From Platerodrilus igneus (taxonomy: Eukaryota; Arthropoda; Insecta; Coleoptera; Lycidae): a DNA stretch of 64,000 nucleotides. The notes below the pieces were generated by a model. The model had not been told where the DNA came from. It ran no database searches and saw nothing but the letters and a program-made list of their open reading frames with translations. Below are positions 1-10,880 of this stretch, piece by piece. The position numbers were made by a program, and so were the translations under genes. The first letter of the stretch is position 1, and every line of letters begins with the position of its first letter. The DNA lies in NCBI GenBank assembly GCA_036346225.1, contig JARFIW010000835.1, forward strand, positions 186,001 to 250,000, given 5' to 3'.

Positions 1-177
1 CCAGCTAATCTTTAACATTCTCCTATAGCACCAAGTTTCAAAAGCTTCTATCCTTTTCTTATCTACTTCTTTAATTGTCCAAGTCTCACTACCGTATAGT
101 AGAACGCTCCATACGTACGACTTTAAAAACTTTTCTATTATCTAAACTAATACTATTAGCTATTAGTAAGTTTTCTT

Positions 178-1242
178 TTAAAACATTTTTCTAGCTTGAG
201 CTATTCTAGCTACTATATCCCTTCTGCTACGTCCATCCTTTGTAATTACACTACCTAAATAGCAAAATTCATCTACCTCCTCTAACTCGGTATTACCTAT
301 TTTTAATTTTGGTTTATAACTAGGCTGTAACTCACTTGTCATTATCTTTGTCTTTACCGAGTTAATTCTCATACTATAGTTACTCCGTAGTATCTCATCT
401 AAAATATTTAAAAACTCTCCTAACTCTTTTCTAGACTCTGCTATAATGGCTATATCATCTGCAAAACGTAACATGTCTATTTTCTGTCTCTGTACACTAA
501 TACCTATCTTTTTTCTCTCTCTAGCTAAGTTTAAAGCTTCCTCAATATAAACATTAAAAATCAAGTGAGACAGTATACAACCCTGTCTAACACCATTTCT
601 AATCTTAGCTTCCTTTTCTATTTCATCAAATCTAATTACTACACTTTGGTTTTTATATAGACTGTAAATAATTTTTCTATCCCTATGAGAGATTCCTACT
701 TTTTGCAAAACCCTGAACATAACAATCCAATTAACCCTATCAAATGCTTTTTCTAAATCTACAAATGCGAAATGAGTCTTTTATTTTTTGTAACCTTTTT
801 CGATAATTACCCTAATCATTAGTATCGGTTCTCTAGTCCCTCTGTCTTTACAAAAACCATATTGGTCTTCGCCTAAATAATTCTCAGTCAAAGCTTCTAC
901 TCTATTTTTAATTATTATTGTTAGTATTTTGGAAGCATGAGAAGTTAAACTAACCGTTCTAAAATTCTCACACCTGTCAGCTCCTGACTTTTTTGGGATT
1001 GCGATAATAATATTTTTTTCGAAATCTATTGGAACCTCACCTGTATCATATATTAATTTCACTAGTTCATATAATCTATCTAAAGTTTTCTGACTTGCAT
1101 ATTTTATTAATTCTGCGGGAATATCGTCTATCCCTGGCGCTTTATTTAGTTTAAGATTATGAACAGCTCTATCAAATTCCTCTCTTAATATTGAGAACCC
1201 TATTTCTACATCCTCTTCTTGGTCGTTCTCTAACTCATCCAT
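178..1242 (-). pseudogene. RTE reverse transcriptase domain
   Basis: Two open stretches (1242-781 and 720-178) in different frames together give the fingers and palm of a LINE reverse transcriptase. The N-terminal piece has KAPGIDDIPAELIK, then PKKSGADRCENFRTVSLTSH and GEDQYGF. The second piece has the template-grip motif GVRQGCILSHLIFN and the catalytic LRFADDIAI (FADD form). The frame breaks between the pieces, where the conserved 'VDLEKAFD'-type palm motif falls, so no intact polymerase is made. The shadow frame on the plus strand is not coding. Confidence 0.9.
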
Positions 1243-1839
1243 ATCGTCTCCCTTATATAAATCTTCTAAATATCTTTTCCATCTATCTGCTACCTCAACT
1301 TTATTTATTAGAAGCTCATTATTCTCGTCTCTAATACCATTATATTTTTCCTATCTTCCCAAAAACTTTTTAACTGCCCTGTATGCCCTGTCTGTCTTAC
1401 CTACTCTCAAATCATCTTGTATTCCTTACAGTTCTCTTCCATCCATTTATTTCTAGCTTTTCTACACTCATGTACTATCTTATTTCTAACTGTATTATAT
1501 TTTTGCTTACTTTCACTATCCACTTCTCTGAAAGGTTTAAGCTTTCTTCTATTCTCTATTAAATCTAATATCTCCTTTGTTACCCACGGTTTTCTCGCTT
1601 CTATTTTTCTTACCTATAGTCTGTGTTGCTGTATCATGTACAGTCAGTTTTATTTCTTTCCATCTATTTTCTACGTTCCTTCCTACAGCTATCTCTTTGC
1701 TCTTATTATCTAATACTTGTTTATATTCCTCTTTACCCTACTATCATTAAGCTTACCTAGATCCCATCCTTCTCTTTTACCCTTTCTCAATTTTTGAATT
1801 TTAGTTTACACTTCATTTTAACTAAGTTATGATCGCTAT

Positions 1840-2361
1840 CTATGTCAGCCCCTGGATAACTACGACAGTTTTAACTTGGTTTCTAAATCTTTGTTTAACT
1901 AAAATATAATCTATTTGGTATCTAGCCCTATCACCTGGGGCTTTCCAGGTATATCTTCTCCTAACATGTTGTTCGAATAGGGTGTTTACAGTTACTAATC
2001 TATGTTCCTGGCAAAACTCAACTAATCTTTCTCCTCTATCATTTCGTCTGCCATACCCAAATTTTCCTACCATTTTTCCCTCACTACCTTCTCCCACTGA
2101 CGCATTGAAATCGCCCATAACTATTAAATTCTCATCTCCTTTTACTTTTCTCACTATACTATTTATATCCTCGTATACCTTTTCTACTTCCTCATCCTCG
2201 TACTGAGTTGTTGGCATGTAAACCTGTACTAAAACAGTGTCTGTGGGTTTTGTACTCAATCTAACCATAATTATTCTATCACTAAATTGTAAGTACTCTT
2301 TAACTTTATGCCCTAATCTTTTACCTAACACTATTCCTACCCCTGCCTGTCCATTAGTTGA
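1840..2361 (-). pseudogene. RTE endonuclease (EEP) domain, C-terminal two thirds
   Basis: Exonuclease-endonuclease-phosphatase fold of a LINE, which would nick target DNA for target-primed reverse transcription. Visible motifs: AGVGIVLGKRLG, then VQVYMPTT, the GDFNASVG metal-binding motif, RYTWKAPGDRARYQIDYILV. The apparent first residues of the open frame (2362-2400) come from the inserted element, not from the LINE. With one copy of the target duplication removed, the frame reads straight on into the fragment at 15071-15349, so the insertion hit a then-uninterrupted endonuclease reading frame. Confidence 0.9.
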
Positions 2362-2367
2362 AGAAGT
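2362..2367. repeat. 6-bp target-site duplication, left
   Basis: AGAAGT directly before the left terminus AGTAGAG. The identical hexamer follows the right terminus at 15065-15070. Six-base duplications are the established signature of Polinton/Maverick integration. Confidence 0.9.
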
Positions 2368-2389
2368 AGTAGAGTATAATTGACAATCC

Positions 2390-2600
2390 CACCCCCTCAT
2401 TTCCTCCAGAATCCCTCATTTCCTCACTCATTTACATGTAAATTCCCATAAGGAGGAAATGAGGAGGTCCCTCATTTCCTCACACATCTGGACCAAAAAG
2501 TTTTCTTCGACTAACCATTTTTCATCTTTCGAGATAAATATATCTTAAATTTTTCATCTTTCGAGATAAATGAGCATCCTCATTTCCTCCCACATCTGAA
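2390..2600. promoter_or_regulatory. Subterminal CCTCATTTCCTC repeats, left end
   Basis: At least five copies, in both orientations, of CCTCATTTCCTC lie within 230 bp of the terminus, mirrored at 14830-15045. Clustered subterminal repeats are often transposase or integrase binding sites. That role is inference here. The relics at 19.5 and 26.2 kb carry a related but different core, GTGGAAATGTGG, in the same position. Confidence 0.5.
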
Positions 2601-2784
2601 CCAAAAAGTTTTCTTCGACTAGCCATTTTTTTATCTTTCATCTGAACCAAATAGTTTTCTTTGTCTAGCCATTGCATCTTTTGAGATAAACCTATCTTGT
2701 TTGGTATCAATTAATATTAGAATTTTCTCAGCTACCCGAATCTCTAGGAGTTTTCAGATTGCATCCCCAGGAACTACCCCATTT

Positions 2785-3079
2785 TAAGAGTTTTGATTTT
2801 TGATTTTGATTTTGATTTTTAATTTTGATTTTGATTTTTGATTTTGATTTTTGATTTTTGATTTTTGATTTTTGATTTTGATTTTGATTTTGATTTTGAT
2901 TTTGATTTTTGATTTTTGATTTTGATTTTGATTTTTGATTTTTGATTTTTGATTTTGATTTTTGATTTTTGATTTTGATTTTGATTTTGATTTTTGATTT
3001 TTGATTTTTGATTTTGATTTTGATTTTGATTTTGATTTTTGATTTTTGATTTTGATTTTTGATTTTGATTTTTGATTTC
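2785..3079. repeat. (GATTTT/GATTTTT)n low-complexity array, left arm
   Basis: Mixed 6- and 7-base units of GATTTT and GATTTTT run for about 295 bp. The right arm has the complementary array at 14405-14633, about 65 bp shorter, so the array has changed length since the arms were duplicated. Confidence 0.95.
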
Positions 3080-3560
3080 TGACCGTCCTTATAAATTTTT
3101 AAACATGCGATACATCTTGTTAGTCTAGAATTTTATGTAGAATCCGAATCTGTAAACAGATTTAAAACAGGACCACCCTTTACCATTTTACACACACCTC
3201 TAAATTATAACTTTCCTGCAGCTTATATCTAAAAGAAAATCTAAAGCCCATTCTTAAAACTTTTATTACAGACAATTTTACTAATACAGTTTAAATTTTG
3301 TAAACCACATTTCTAAATACATATTCACAATTTTTATTTTGAACCTAGAACTTCTCATATCGGCTCATACTTATTAATATTTATTTCTAAATAGAGCACT
3401 TTTCCAAAGACCAACCGAACCCGCATGTTTCAAATTCCTCTGATTTTGTTCTTATGGTCTCGCTTAAGACCTTATACATATTCTCCAAATTACTAGAAGA
3501 CGTTATAACCACATTTTTGTGTTAAAGGATTTCACATCGGACTTCTCTTCCCTATTTTGG
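3080..3560. other. Arm segment without recognised gene
   Basis: AT-rich subterminal DNA between the GATTTT array and the zinc-finger gene. It includes the AATCTGT..ACAGATT inverted motif that recurs near 6105-6122 and in the relics at 19.6 and 19.9 kb. Confidence 0.6.
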
Positions 3561-3579
3561 TGTAAACGCCGTAGAGTTC

Positions 3580-4125
3580 TCAATAGACTTTTACTGCTGT
3601 ATGTTGTATTCTTTTTTCATTTATTAATCGGATAAATCGCTCTTTCTGCTTCCAAAGAAACTCGGGCACCCAATCGTCGAGACTGGCGTTCTTTATGCGA
3701 TAGCTAGCCATACGGTTGTTAAACGCTGTACTAACCATTTCTACACCATCGTCGCTAGTAGCGGTAACTGTGGCATTTTTATGTCTGTTGCTTCTCAAGT
3801 GTGCGGCATATGTATTCTTTTCCATTTCGAAATCGCATACTTTACACATAATTCGTGGTTGTTTCGTACAAAGTCCTTTAACAGCTGGCGGAGCTGAACG
3901 TTTAAGGCTTAATGACATACCGTGCTGTTTTTCCTTGTGTCGCAGTAAGTTGTCCATTCTCGTAAAAGCGAAACCGCAAGTCCCACAGTTTAAGTACTTT
4001 GCTGCGGACGGCTTAACCTTGGACGATGTTGCACCACAACATTTGTTCTGGTGCCGTATGAGAGCATTTTTCCAGGTATAGGAAGCACCGCAAGAGTTGC
4101 ACTTAAAAACGTTTGCAGATACCAT
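3580..4125 (-). pseudogene. C2H2 zinc-finger protein, left-arm copy, stopped early
   Basis: The 181 codons from the ATG are identical in sense to the right-arm copy except for rare changes. A single substitution creates TGA after HTAVKVY, where the right arm has TGC, so the C-terminal third is lost. Three Cys2His2-type fingers are visible: CNSCGASYTWKNALIRHQ, CGTCGFAFTRMDNLLRH and CKVCDFEMEKNTYAAHLRSNRH. The nominal open frame begins eight codons further upstream without an ATG, and MVSANVF is the likely start. Confidence 0.8.
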
Positions 4126-4725
4126 TTTAGTACAAAACAAAATCCGCACTATAGCACTTGACTTGTAAGCGAACTAACTTATAACTAAAGAGTTTACTCT
4201 TGCGCACCTGCTTTATGTACCCTATAGAATGCAAACCGAAGGTTTCGAAGACACCGAACGAAGTTGAGGATTCATCGGGGAACTAAATGACGTCATAATC
4301 CTTGCTGCTCGTCCAATACATTTAGCGCCAATGCATGCACCTGGTTCGCTTCGTCGATGGTGCGAATGCAGTTAGTAGAAACACCGGAAAACGTCTTCCA
4401 TGTTATACGGATCGCGTGCATATTAAAAATCCAAAAGGGTGATAGCACACGCACACAAATTGTGTGCTAGTCGTGCTGTAGAAGATGCAGTGCTACTATA
4501 ACCAAAAACACTTTAAACCATTACTAAGAAAATACCAACTTGCTGTCTACAGGATACTTACAACAATTTAATTTTAAATAACTTCTACGTCATACTTTAG
4601 GAAATGGTGGGCTTGAATATTTTCCAAATGAATCACCAAGCGAAAGTATATGCTTAGCAGTATTTAAATTAACCATTAATTTCCATTTTACGACCATGGT
4701 TAATTATAGATTAAAATTTAATTTG

Positions 4726-4945
4726 TGCACGTTCGAGCTTCTCGTAAACTAACATATTTTATAGCAACTGTATAATACATGCATACCCTTCGCCGCGCTA
4801 CTGCTATTCTTGTAATTGCTAGAAAAGTCACTCTCCTTTTACTGTTAAGACTGGGCAAAGCACCATTTTTTGTATACTTTCTATAGCACATCGCGCACTT
4901 TTCGTCTGATAATTATGCTTCTGTAGGCTTTTACACTTTCGCATA
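4726..4945. repeat. Internal direct repeat A, left arm (with 5178-5416)
   Basis: About 220 bp starting at GCACGTTCGAGCTTCTCG is repeated in diverged form at 5178-5416. Shared stretches include GTAAACTAACATATTTT, GTATAATACATGCATACC and GCGCTACTGCTATTCTTGTA. Read on the minus strand, each unit carries a TATA-like ATAAAATATG (CAAAATATG in the other unit) just before a very short ATG frame. Right-arm counterparts are at 12059-12300 and 12525-12760. Confidence 0.75.
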
Positions 4946-5177
4946 GCGGTCGGCCGCATGTAATGATTTCTAGAACCGGTAAGTACTCGATATCGTCCAA
5001 ATAGAGAATTAGATGCTCGATGTCTGTCAACTTCCAATTCCCTCGTAAAAGGTAGCAAATACTCAGTCAATAATCCATTATACTTCGACCCGCTCCTGTT
5101 CTGATAATTTACAAACATTTTTCAAACGACAATAGGCCGAGAATTTTAAACCTCCGAGGGATCTTTAAGTCGTGATC

Positions 5178-5416
5178 AATTACACATCCGAGCTACGCGT
5201 AAACTAACATATTTTGTAGCAACTGTATAATACATGCATACCCCTTCTCTGCGCTACTGCTATTCTTGTAGTTGCTTGGAAAAGTCAGTCACCCTTTTTA
5301 CTGCTAGGGCCGCTAAAAAGCACCATTCCATACTTTCTTTATAAGTGTAGCACATCGCGTACTTTTTGTCGGATAATTAAATCTTTGTTTATGTAGGCAT
5401 TTACACTTTCGCTTAT
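5178..5416. repeat. Internal direct repeat B, left arm
   Basis: Second, diverged copy of the unit at 4726-4945 in the same orientation. Both encode similar fragments on the minus strand (RKCK..., K-rich, then ARCAIES or TRCATLI), suggesting descent from one duplicated small gene, now broken. Function unknown. Confidence 0.65.
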
Positions 5417-5437
5417 TTAAACATCTAATACGATTGA

Positions 5438-5623
5438 TTAACCACTTTCGATTATTCTAACGGAGACCACCACCGCACCGTTTTTTGAATCCAACGATCT
5501 TATGGGCTTCCGCACTAACACCTGACGTATTTTCTTACTATTTGTTAAACAAAAACTACCGGTATCGCCATTGTGGACGTAAACAGATGTTTGTGGATGT
5601 GGAGAATATGTAACCATATACAT
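5438..5623 (-). CDS. Hypothetical short ORF, left arm
   Basis: A 61-codon frame beginning with ATG (MYMVTYS...). The homologous frame in the right arm (11842-12036) is kept at similar length despite several small indels. No family is recognised. It may be a remnant of a small structural gene of the ancestral element or chance. There are no membrane segments and no clear motif. Confidence 0.25.
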   Translation of the reverse strand: MYMVTYSPHPQTSVYVHNGDTGSFCLTNSKKIRQVLVRKPIRSLDSKNGAVVVSVRIIESG

Positions 5624-5855
5624 TAACCAGTCTAAGCTATTTTATTTAGTCCACGAAAACTACTATTTTTCTAAACCACAATTAATAATCGTCTTTATAG
5701 GTTCCACATTTCGACCATTACCCAATGGCTGGTGCTACGTACATGGAAACTTTAATTTCTTATTGGAGAATTCTTATTCTCCGCGCACTGCTGCGTAGTT
5801 GCATGTCCATTCCTTTTGAGGTATATGCTCGTTATAGGTTGTAAGACCCTCGGTT

Positions 5856-6050
5856 TTACTTAACTACAATTCGTGAGACCCTTTAATCTTTTTAATCGTA
5901 TCTTTCTCGCCTACAATACAGTAGGACTTAACATTACTACCAACAAATTCTAATACTGGATCCCCATTAAATACGTCTTTAATTTTCCTACAACTTTTTG
6001 TTGACAAGTGTTATATTGTATTTATTATACGCGGGTAGTCACTCTTTTAA
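5856..6050 (-). pseudogene. DNA polymerase B tail remnant, left arm (frameshifted)
   Basis: Reverse-strand counterpart of 11411-11605. Two single-base losses relative to the right arm (in the CCCGCG and AAAAAAG/GGG runs) break the frame. The last codons, encoding SYCIVGEK...KKIKGV, are still recognisable before the TAA. Confidence 0.6.
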
Positions 6051-6589
6051 GATAAATATATTTTGCTAGGTATCAACTAATATTAAATTTTTCTAGGGAC
6101 CCCAAATCTGTAAACAGATTTTAAATAGGACCACCCCATACAAAGTTATGCGTTTTAAAGACTAATTTTTACCCATCTTTATTTAACTCCATCTTTAAAA
6201 CCTTTTCGCTAACCAAGACATATGCCTTAGCCAACCATCGCCCGAGAAATCTAAAACCGCCGTGTCCCGCGAATACCACGTGGAGATAACACGTATACTC
6301 TGTCAACCAGGATAGAAGCCGGAAGGATTTGGAAGGTGGGAGAAGAACTTAAAAATTATGGAATCTTAAAACTAATATATACAAATATAAACAACTATCT
6401 TATATCTTTACGCCCCCATGCGTAGATTGTTGTACTATTAGGAATGATGTACCTTTTCTCATCTTCCCTCGATAAACTAATTTTATTAATAAGCTGCGTA
6501 TGCAAATCGTATTTTTTACTCCGGATACATACGCAGGCGAGTACTCGATACCATCCAAATAAAGAATTGGATGCTTGGTGACTGTTAAC

Positions 6590-6735
6590 ATCCGCTTCCC
6601 TCGTGTACGCCCAGACACATCCCAGCCCATGAGCACCCTGCGCATGCACACCCCCGCCCATGCGCACCCCTGCGCGTACGCACCCCTGCCCATGCGCGCT
6701 GCCCATGCGCCCCCTCTCTGTGCGACTGCTATTTC
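6590..6735. repeat. GC-rich imperfect repeat (GCGCATGGGC-type), left arm
   Basis: About 145 bp of CATGCGCACCCCTGC-like units, strikingly GC-rich in an AT-rich setting. The mirror is at 10740-10880. The frames read through it (GRMGSAHGQGC...) are repeat-derived and are not proposed as a gene. The flanking 65 bp at 6538-6602 is a third diverged copy of a segment also present at 4980-5044. Confidence 0.8.
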
Positions 6736-6875
6736 GTGGTAACGTCACAGCCTTTTATAAATAAAGAACAATGTTATATACTATTATAAAATGTTTATTC
6801 CGACATTATACATAACAAATTTAAAAATATTTAATGCCAAGCATGGGGTCATTTAAACTTAATTTTAATACAAAG

Positions 6876-9258
6876 TTATACACAGAAGACAGTCCTTTCT
6901 TTATGTTTGTTTGGAGTGGCTTTAATTTTATCTAATTTTATTCGCAGCTTAAAATTTAAATCGATACCCAAGTCCTCTATCTCCTTTTCTAACCAATAGT
7001 TTGATACATAGAGACCGTCTAGGTTTTCGAATTGTAAAATGTACCGAAGTTTGCCTCTATATTTAAAGTCTTTGATTCCGCCGACAACTAGATCCATTCC
7101 TTCGTGTAATTCTTGCAGCTTGTGACAATCTTTTAATCGCAGCTTTCCCACTATATCCTGCATACGTATCTTGTTAGCTTGATCGACTTCTTCTTGTCGG
7201 TATTGGAGGAAATCCTTTTTCTGCCACACACCGTTGTGTAGTTGCATATTCACCACTTTTGGGAATATATGGTTGTTATAGGTTGTAAGACCCTCGGTTT
7301 TAAATGATCCGAAAGGTTCTTTACTAGGCAAATATACAATGTTTAACGGACCCCCTTTGCGTGTGGTGTACGCAAAGATTACGAAACCCGCATTCCCTAG
7401 TTCGTCTTTGTTATCTGCCATTTTGATAAATACGTTTTTAGAATAACCTTTTAAAAAGTATACGGATTTAGTACCATCCTTTTCTGCAAGAACGCCTACA
7501 TAACTAAAAGAGTCTTTCTTACTAACCGCAAATGCATACAACTTGTAGAAACCAGATGTATCTAAGTCAGTCCATCGGCACATAAAATAATCTTTTAATT
7601 CTTCCTCATTTTCTCTAATAAGATGTTCTTTGTCTAACACATCTTTGTATTGATCGCGTATTGTCGCAGTGTTTTCCATGTAGTCCAATTTTCGCCTTTT
7701 TGCATCCATTTCCTCTAATTCCAGTTGTCTTTTCCTTCCACTTACAGCGTATGGTATACATAATGGGGCAATTTCCTTTAGCGTAAACGGATAGAGTTTA
7801 CTACCAATATTTACGCGTTGTCGTACAACCTCTGGACGAATGTTAGGCGTATCTATCAATCCCAAGTCCGAAATTACTATTTCTTTTGGAATTGTAGAAT
7901 ATGGTGTGGCAGATTGTGTAAAATATGTACTACCTGCTTTAATTAAGCACTTGTGTAAGATTATTATTTTATCTTGGACATCTTCCTCTACTATCTCCAA
8001 ATAATTTACAGGTAAATAGTTAAAACTAAAAGCCGAAAGCACATACTTTATCAATTTTTCCTTTTCCTCTGGTTTTTTGGACAACTTAATTTGCAAGCCC
8101 GTCAATTTCTTTGTATTGCCATTCCCCCAATACACGTACTGTAGCAGGTTATTATACACTAAACAGCAGCTATTTTGTAGCTTGTCCGATAGCTTACTCC
8201 ACATTTTGGTAAGTGGTACCGAGTACATTGGCGCCTTTAGGAAGTATAACTTACTATCTTCCAATAAGGTTAAACAGTCTTTTAAGGGTTTATACACCCG
8301 TTCCGCACTGACATAGCTTCCAATTGCACAGTTGTATATTGTCGCTTCCAATCGCGTAATACCATGTTCTTTGGCCAAAGTAGACGCAAATGTTTCCCTT
8401 AAACGTACATCTGGACAACGTAAAAATCTAGTATATGATTGCCAAGTTGTTTATTAACACCAGGACTTGTTATCTGGCACACAAATTTGTTGTAAATCTT
8501 AATTCTTGCATTGGTTGTTAGCCATGTTAAACAATCAATCCCCGCAGTTTTATCGTTGTCAACTATAATATTACACTTTTCTTCGTATTCGCCCTTATAG
8601 CAAAAGTTATGGTTTGTAGTTAAATAATTACACATCTCCATCTTGCTAAATATGCCTGCAAAATCTTGGGTTACATCCATGTCAAAAGATAGAAATAATC
8701 TTTTCGACTTCGTCTAATATATCTGGTAGTTCCTCCAATAAAGTTTCCAACTTAACATCTGCTAGTTCCACTTTGTATGGAACACATATAGGATTTTGGA
8801 ATTTTTTATTAATGCATTCGATGTCTTCTTTTCCGATAATTTCTTTTACTCTCTGGCCTATCTTGTTACTGCTTTCCAGAGAAAACGGAAGCTTAGCTTT
8901 AACACCATGCCTAGCGAAAACAAATCGGTCGAACTTTCTTCGTAGATAGCTGTTAAATGCACCACAAATTTCTTTTTTTAGGATAAACATCCGTTTGTTT
9001 GCAGATGCTTGTTCGGTGTCAGAAAGGTCGCAAATTTTAACCAACATTATATTGTCACAAAATGGTTCTGTAAATTGGTGTGTGTAGTCCGCCAGTCAGC
9101 ATCTTTTCGCCTTCGACATAACAAATATTACCAATATCTGTCACCAGATTATTGTTGCACATATTTTCTGCCAACAGCCATAATCCAAATCGCTCATTTG
9201 TCGGTTTCACTTTATTCCCAAGAAGTTGGGAAACGTTAATCACCTTGGAGACGCTCAT
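6876..9258 (-). pseudogene. Replication-initiator-like gene (Rep-like), broken into four frames
   Basis: Four consecutive open stretches on the minus strand (9258-9055, 9047-8682, 8680-8399, 8378-6876) look like one gene of roughly 790 codons with three frameshifts. The start is MSVSKVINVSQ. The third piece contains RIKIYNKF and the fourth begins near RLEATIYN, a Y-x-K plus R-x-E arrangement reminiscent of the Rep_trans/phage-initiator family. The 500-codon last piece has a charged helix (KRRKLDYMEN...) and a basic C-terminus. Only the part from 7781 downwards is duplicated in the right arm. I do not recognise a named family with certainty, and function as a nicking initiator is inference. 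Confidence 0.5.
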
Positions 9259-9498
9259 GTTTACCGTTCTAGCTACCGTCAAATACTAAATTGAATACGA
9301 AAATCTGTTCCCTTATGTATCCTACAGAGTGGGGCGTATATTACCGAAAATAGTCGAATATGTCGGACACCGCCATATCGCTTACATTCTCTGGTTTAGG
9401 AACTGTTTTGTTATCCGACCTAGGTCGGCAGGGTTGCGCATCAACACATGTCCGGATATATGTAGGTTCCTTATATACCAAATTTAATCTCCCTGCTC
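7782..9498. other. Unique centre of the palindromic element
   Basis: Present once, holding the N-terminal half of the Rep-like gene (on the minus strand) and, from 9259 to 9498, an upstream region without gene. This unique loop is what makes the element an interrupted rather than perfect palindrome. Confidence 0.8.
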
Positions 9499-9687
9499 AC
9501 ATAACCACATGACCATATGACCATATGACCACATGACCACATGACCATATGACCACATGACCACATGACCACATGACCACATGACCATATGACCATATGA
9601 CCACATGACCACATGACCACATGACCATATGACCATATGACCACATGACCATATGACCACATGACCACATGACCATATGACCGCATG
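9499..9687. repeat. (CCAYATGA)n 8-bp tandem array at the arm junction
   Basis: About 22 units of CCACATGA or CCATATGA occupy exactly the space between the unique centre and the start of the right arm. The position at the hinge of the inverted duplication suggests either origin-like iterons or repeat expansion during the rearrangement that made the palindrome. Confidence 0.9.
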
Positions 9688-9688
9688 A

Positions 9689-10590
9689 CTAAAGGAAATT
9701 GCCCCATTATGTATACCATACGCTGTAAGTGGAAGGAAAAGACAACTGGAATTAGAGGAAATGGATGCAAAAAGGCGAAAATTGGACTACATGGAAAACA
9801 CTGCGACAATACGCGATCAATACAAAGATGTGTTAGACAAAGAACATCTTATTAGAGAAAATGAGGAAGAATTAAAAGATTATTTTATGTGCCGATGGAC
9901 TGACTTAGATACATCTGGTTTCTACAAGTTGTATGCATTTGCGGTTAGTAAGAAAGACTCTTTTAGTTATGTAGGCGTTCTTGCAGAAAAGGATGGTACT
10001 AAATCCGTATACTTTTTAAAAGGTTATTCTAAAAACGTATTTATCAAAATGGCAGATAACAAAGACGAACTAGGGAATGCGGGTTTCGTAATCTTTGCGT
10101 ACACCACACGCAAAGGGGGTCCGTTAAACATTGTATATTTGCCTAGTAAAGAACCTTTCGGATCATTTAAAACCGAGGGTCTTACAACCTATAACAACCA
10201 TATATTCCCAAAAGTGGTGAATATGCAACTACACAACGGTGTGTGGCAGAAAAGGATTTCCTCCAATACCGACAAGAAGAAGTCGATCAAGCTAACAAGA
10301 TACGTATGCAGGATATAGTGGAAAGCTGCGATTAAAAGATTGTCACAAGCTGCAAGAATTACACGAAGGAATGGATCTAGTTGTCGGCGGAATCAAAGAC
10401 TTTAAATATAGAGGCAAACTTCGGTACATTTTACAATTCGAAACCTAGACGGTCTCTATGTATCAAACTATTGGTTAGAAAAGGAGATAGAGGACTTGGG
10501 TATCGATTTAAATTTTAAGCTGCGAATAAAATTAGATAAAATTAAAGCCACTCAAACAAACATAAAGAAAGGACTGTCTTCTGTGTATAA
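9689..10590 (+). pseudogene. Rep-like gene, C-terminal copy in the right arm
   Basis: Copy of the last 300 or so codons of the Rep-like gene. It is open from MDAKRRKLDY (9761) to 10318, where one A is missing from the run before GGATTTCC, so the frame ends in RISSNTD...; further small losses follow (ATAGTGGAAAGCTGCG, TTCGAAACC). The left-arm copy is unbroken across this part. The 5' part is absent because the arm begins inside the gene. Confidence 0.8.
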
Positions 10591-10739
10591 CTTTGTATTA
10601 AAATTAAGTTTAAATGACCCCATGCTTGGCATTAAATATTTTTAAATTTGTTATGTATAATGTCGGAATAAACATTTTATAATAGTATATAACATTGTTC
10701 TTTATTTATAAAAGGCTGTGACGTTACCACGAAATAGCA

Positions 10740-10880
10740 GTCGCACAGAGAGGGGCGCATGGGCAGCGCGCATGGGCAGGGGTGCGTACGCGCAGGGTGC
10801 GCATGGGCGGGGTGTGCATGCGCAGGGGTGCTCATGGGCTGGGATGTGTCTGGGCGTACACGAGGGAAGCGGATGTTAAC
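10740..10880. repeat. GC-rich imperfect repeat, right arm
   Basis: Mirror of 6590-6735: GCGCATGGGC / GCAGGGGTGC-type units. The overlapping short frames on both strands are products of the repeat. Confidence 0.8.

Larger units (their letters stand above)
1..2367 (-). mobile_element. RTE-clade LINE, copy 1, 3' part (split by the 12.7-kb insertion)
   Basis: Reading the minus strand from 2367 downwards there is an apurinic-type endonuclease domain, a linker and a reverse transcriptase. The 5' part of the same element continues at 15065 after the insertion. The element runs off the window start: positions 1-178 still encode the RT C-terminal tail typical of this clade (YGSETWT..., then EAFETWCYRRM). 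Several frameshifts and stops make it non-functional. The endonuclease-RT type resembles proteins often mislabelled craniofacial development protein 2-like in insect annotations. Confidence 0.9.
2368..7781. repeat. Left inverted arm of the palindromic element
   Basis: It matches the reverse complement of 9688-15064. The junction is visible at about 7781: both arms share the stretch that ends in CTAAAGGAAATTGCC (element orientation), after which left continues into the unique rep-like gene and right into the 8-bp repeat array. Arms differ by scattered substitutions, short indels and the length of a GATTTT repeat. Confidence 0.9.

Noticed and set aside
3716..4081. 121-codon frame antisense to the zinc-finger gene, conserved in both arms (also 13397-13762)
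   Set aside because: Conservation follows from duplication of the arms; the sense frame has clear C2H2 fingers, so this is its shadow.
6395..6748. Gly/Ala/His-rich frames in the GC-rich arm segment
   Set aside because: Repeat-derived; left and right copies disagree in frame.
9499..9687. CRISPR-like array
   Set aside because: Units are 8 bp and contiguous with no spacers, and the context is an insect transposon.
9471..9809. Frame encoding repeated SYGHVVMW-type units
   Set aside because: Product of the 8-bp CCAYATGA array continuing into antisense of the Rep-like gene.
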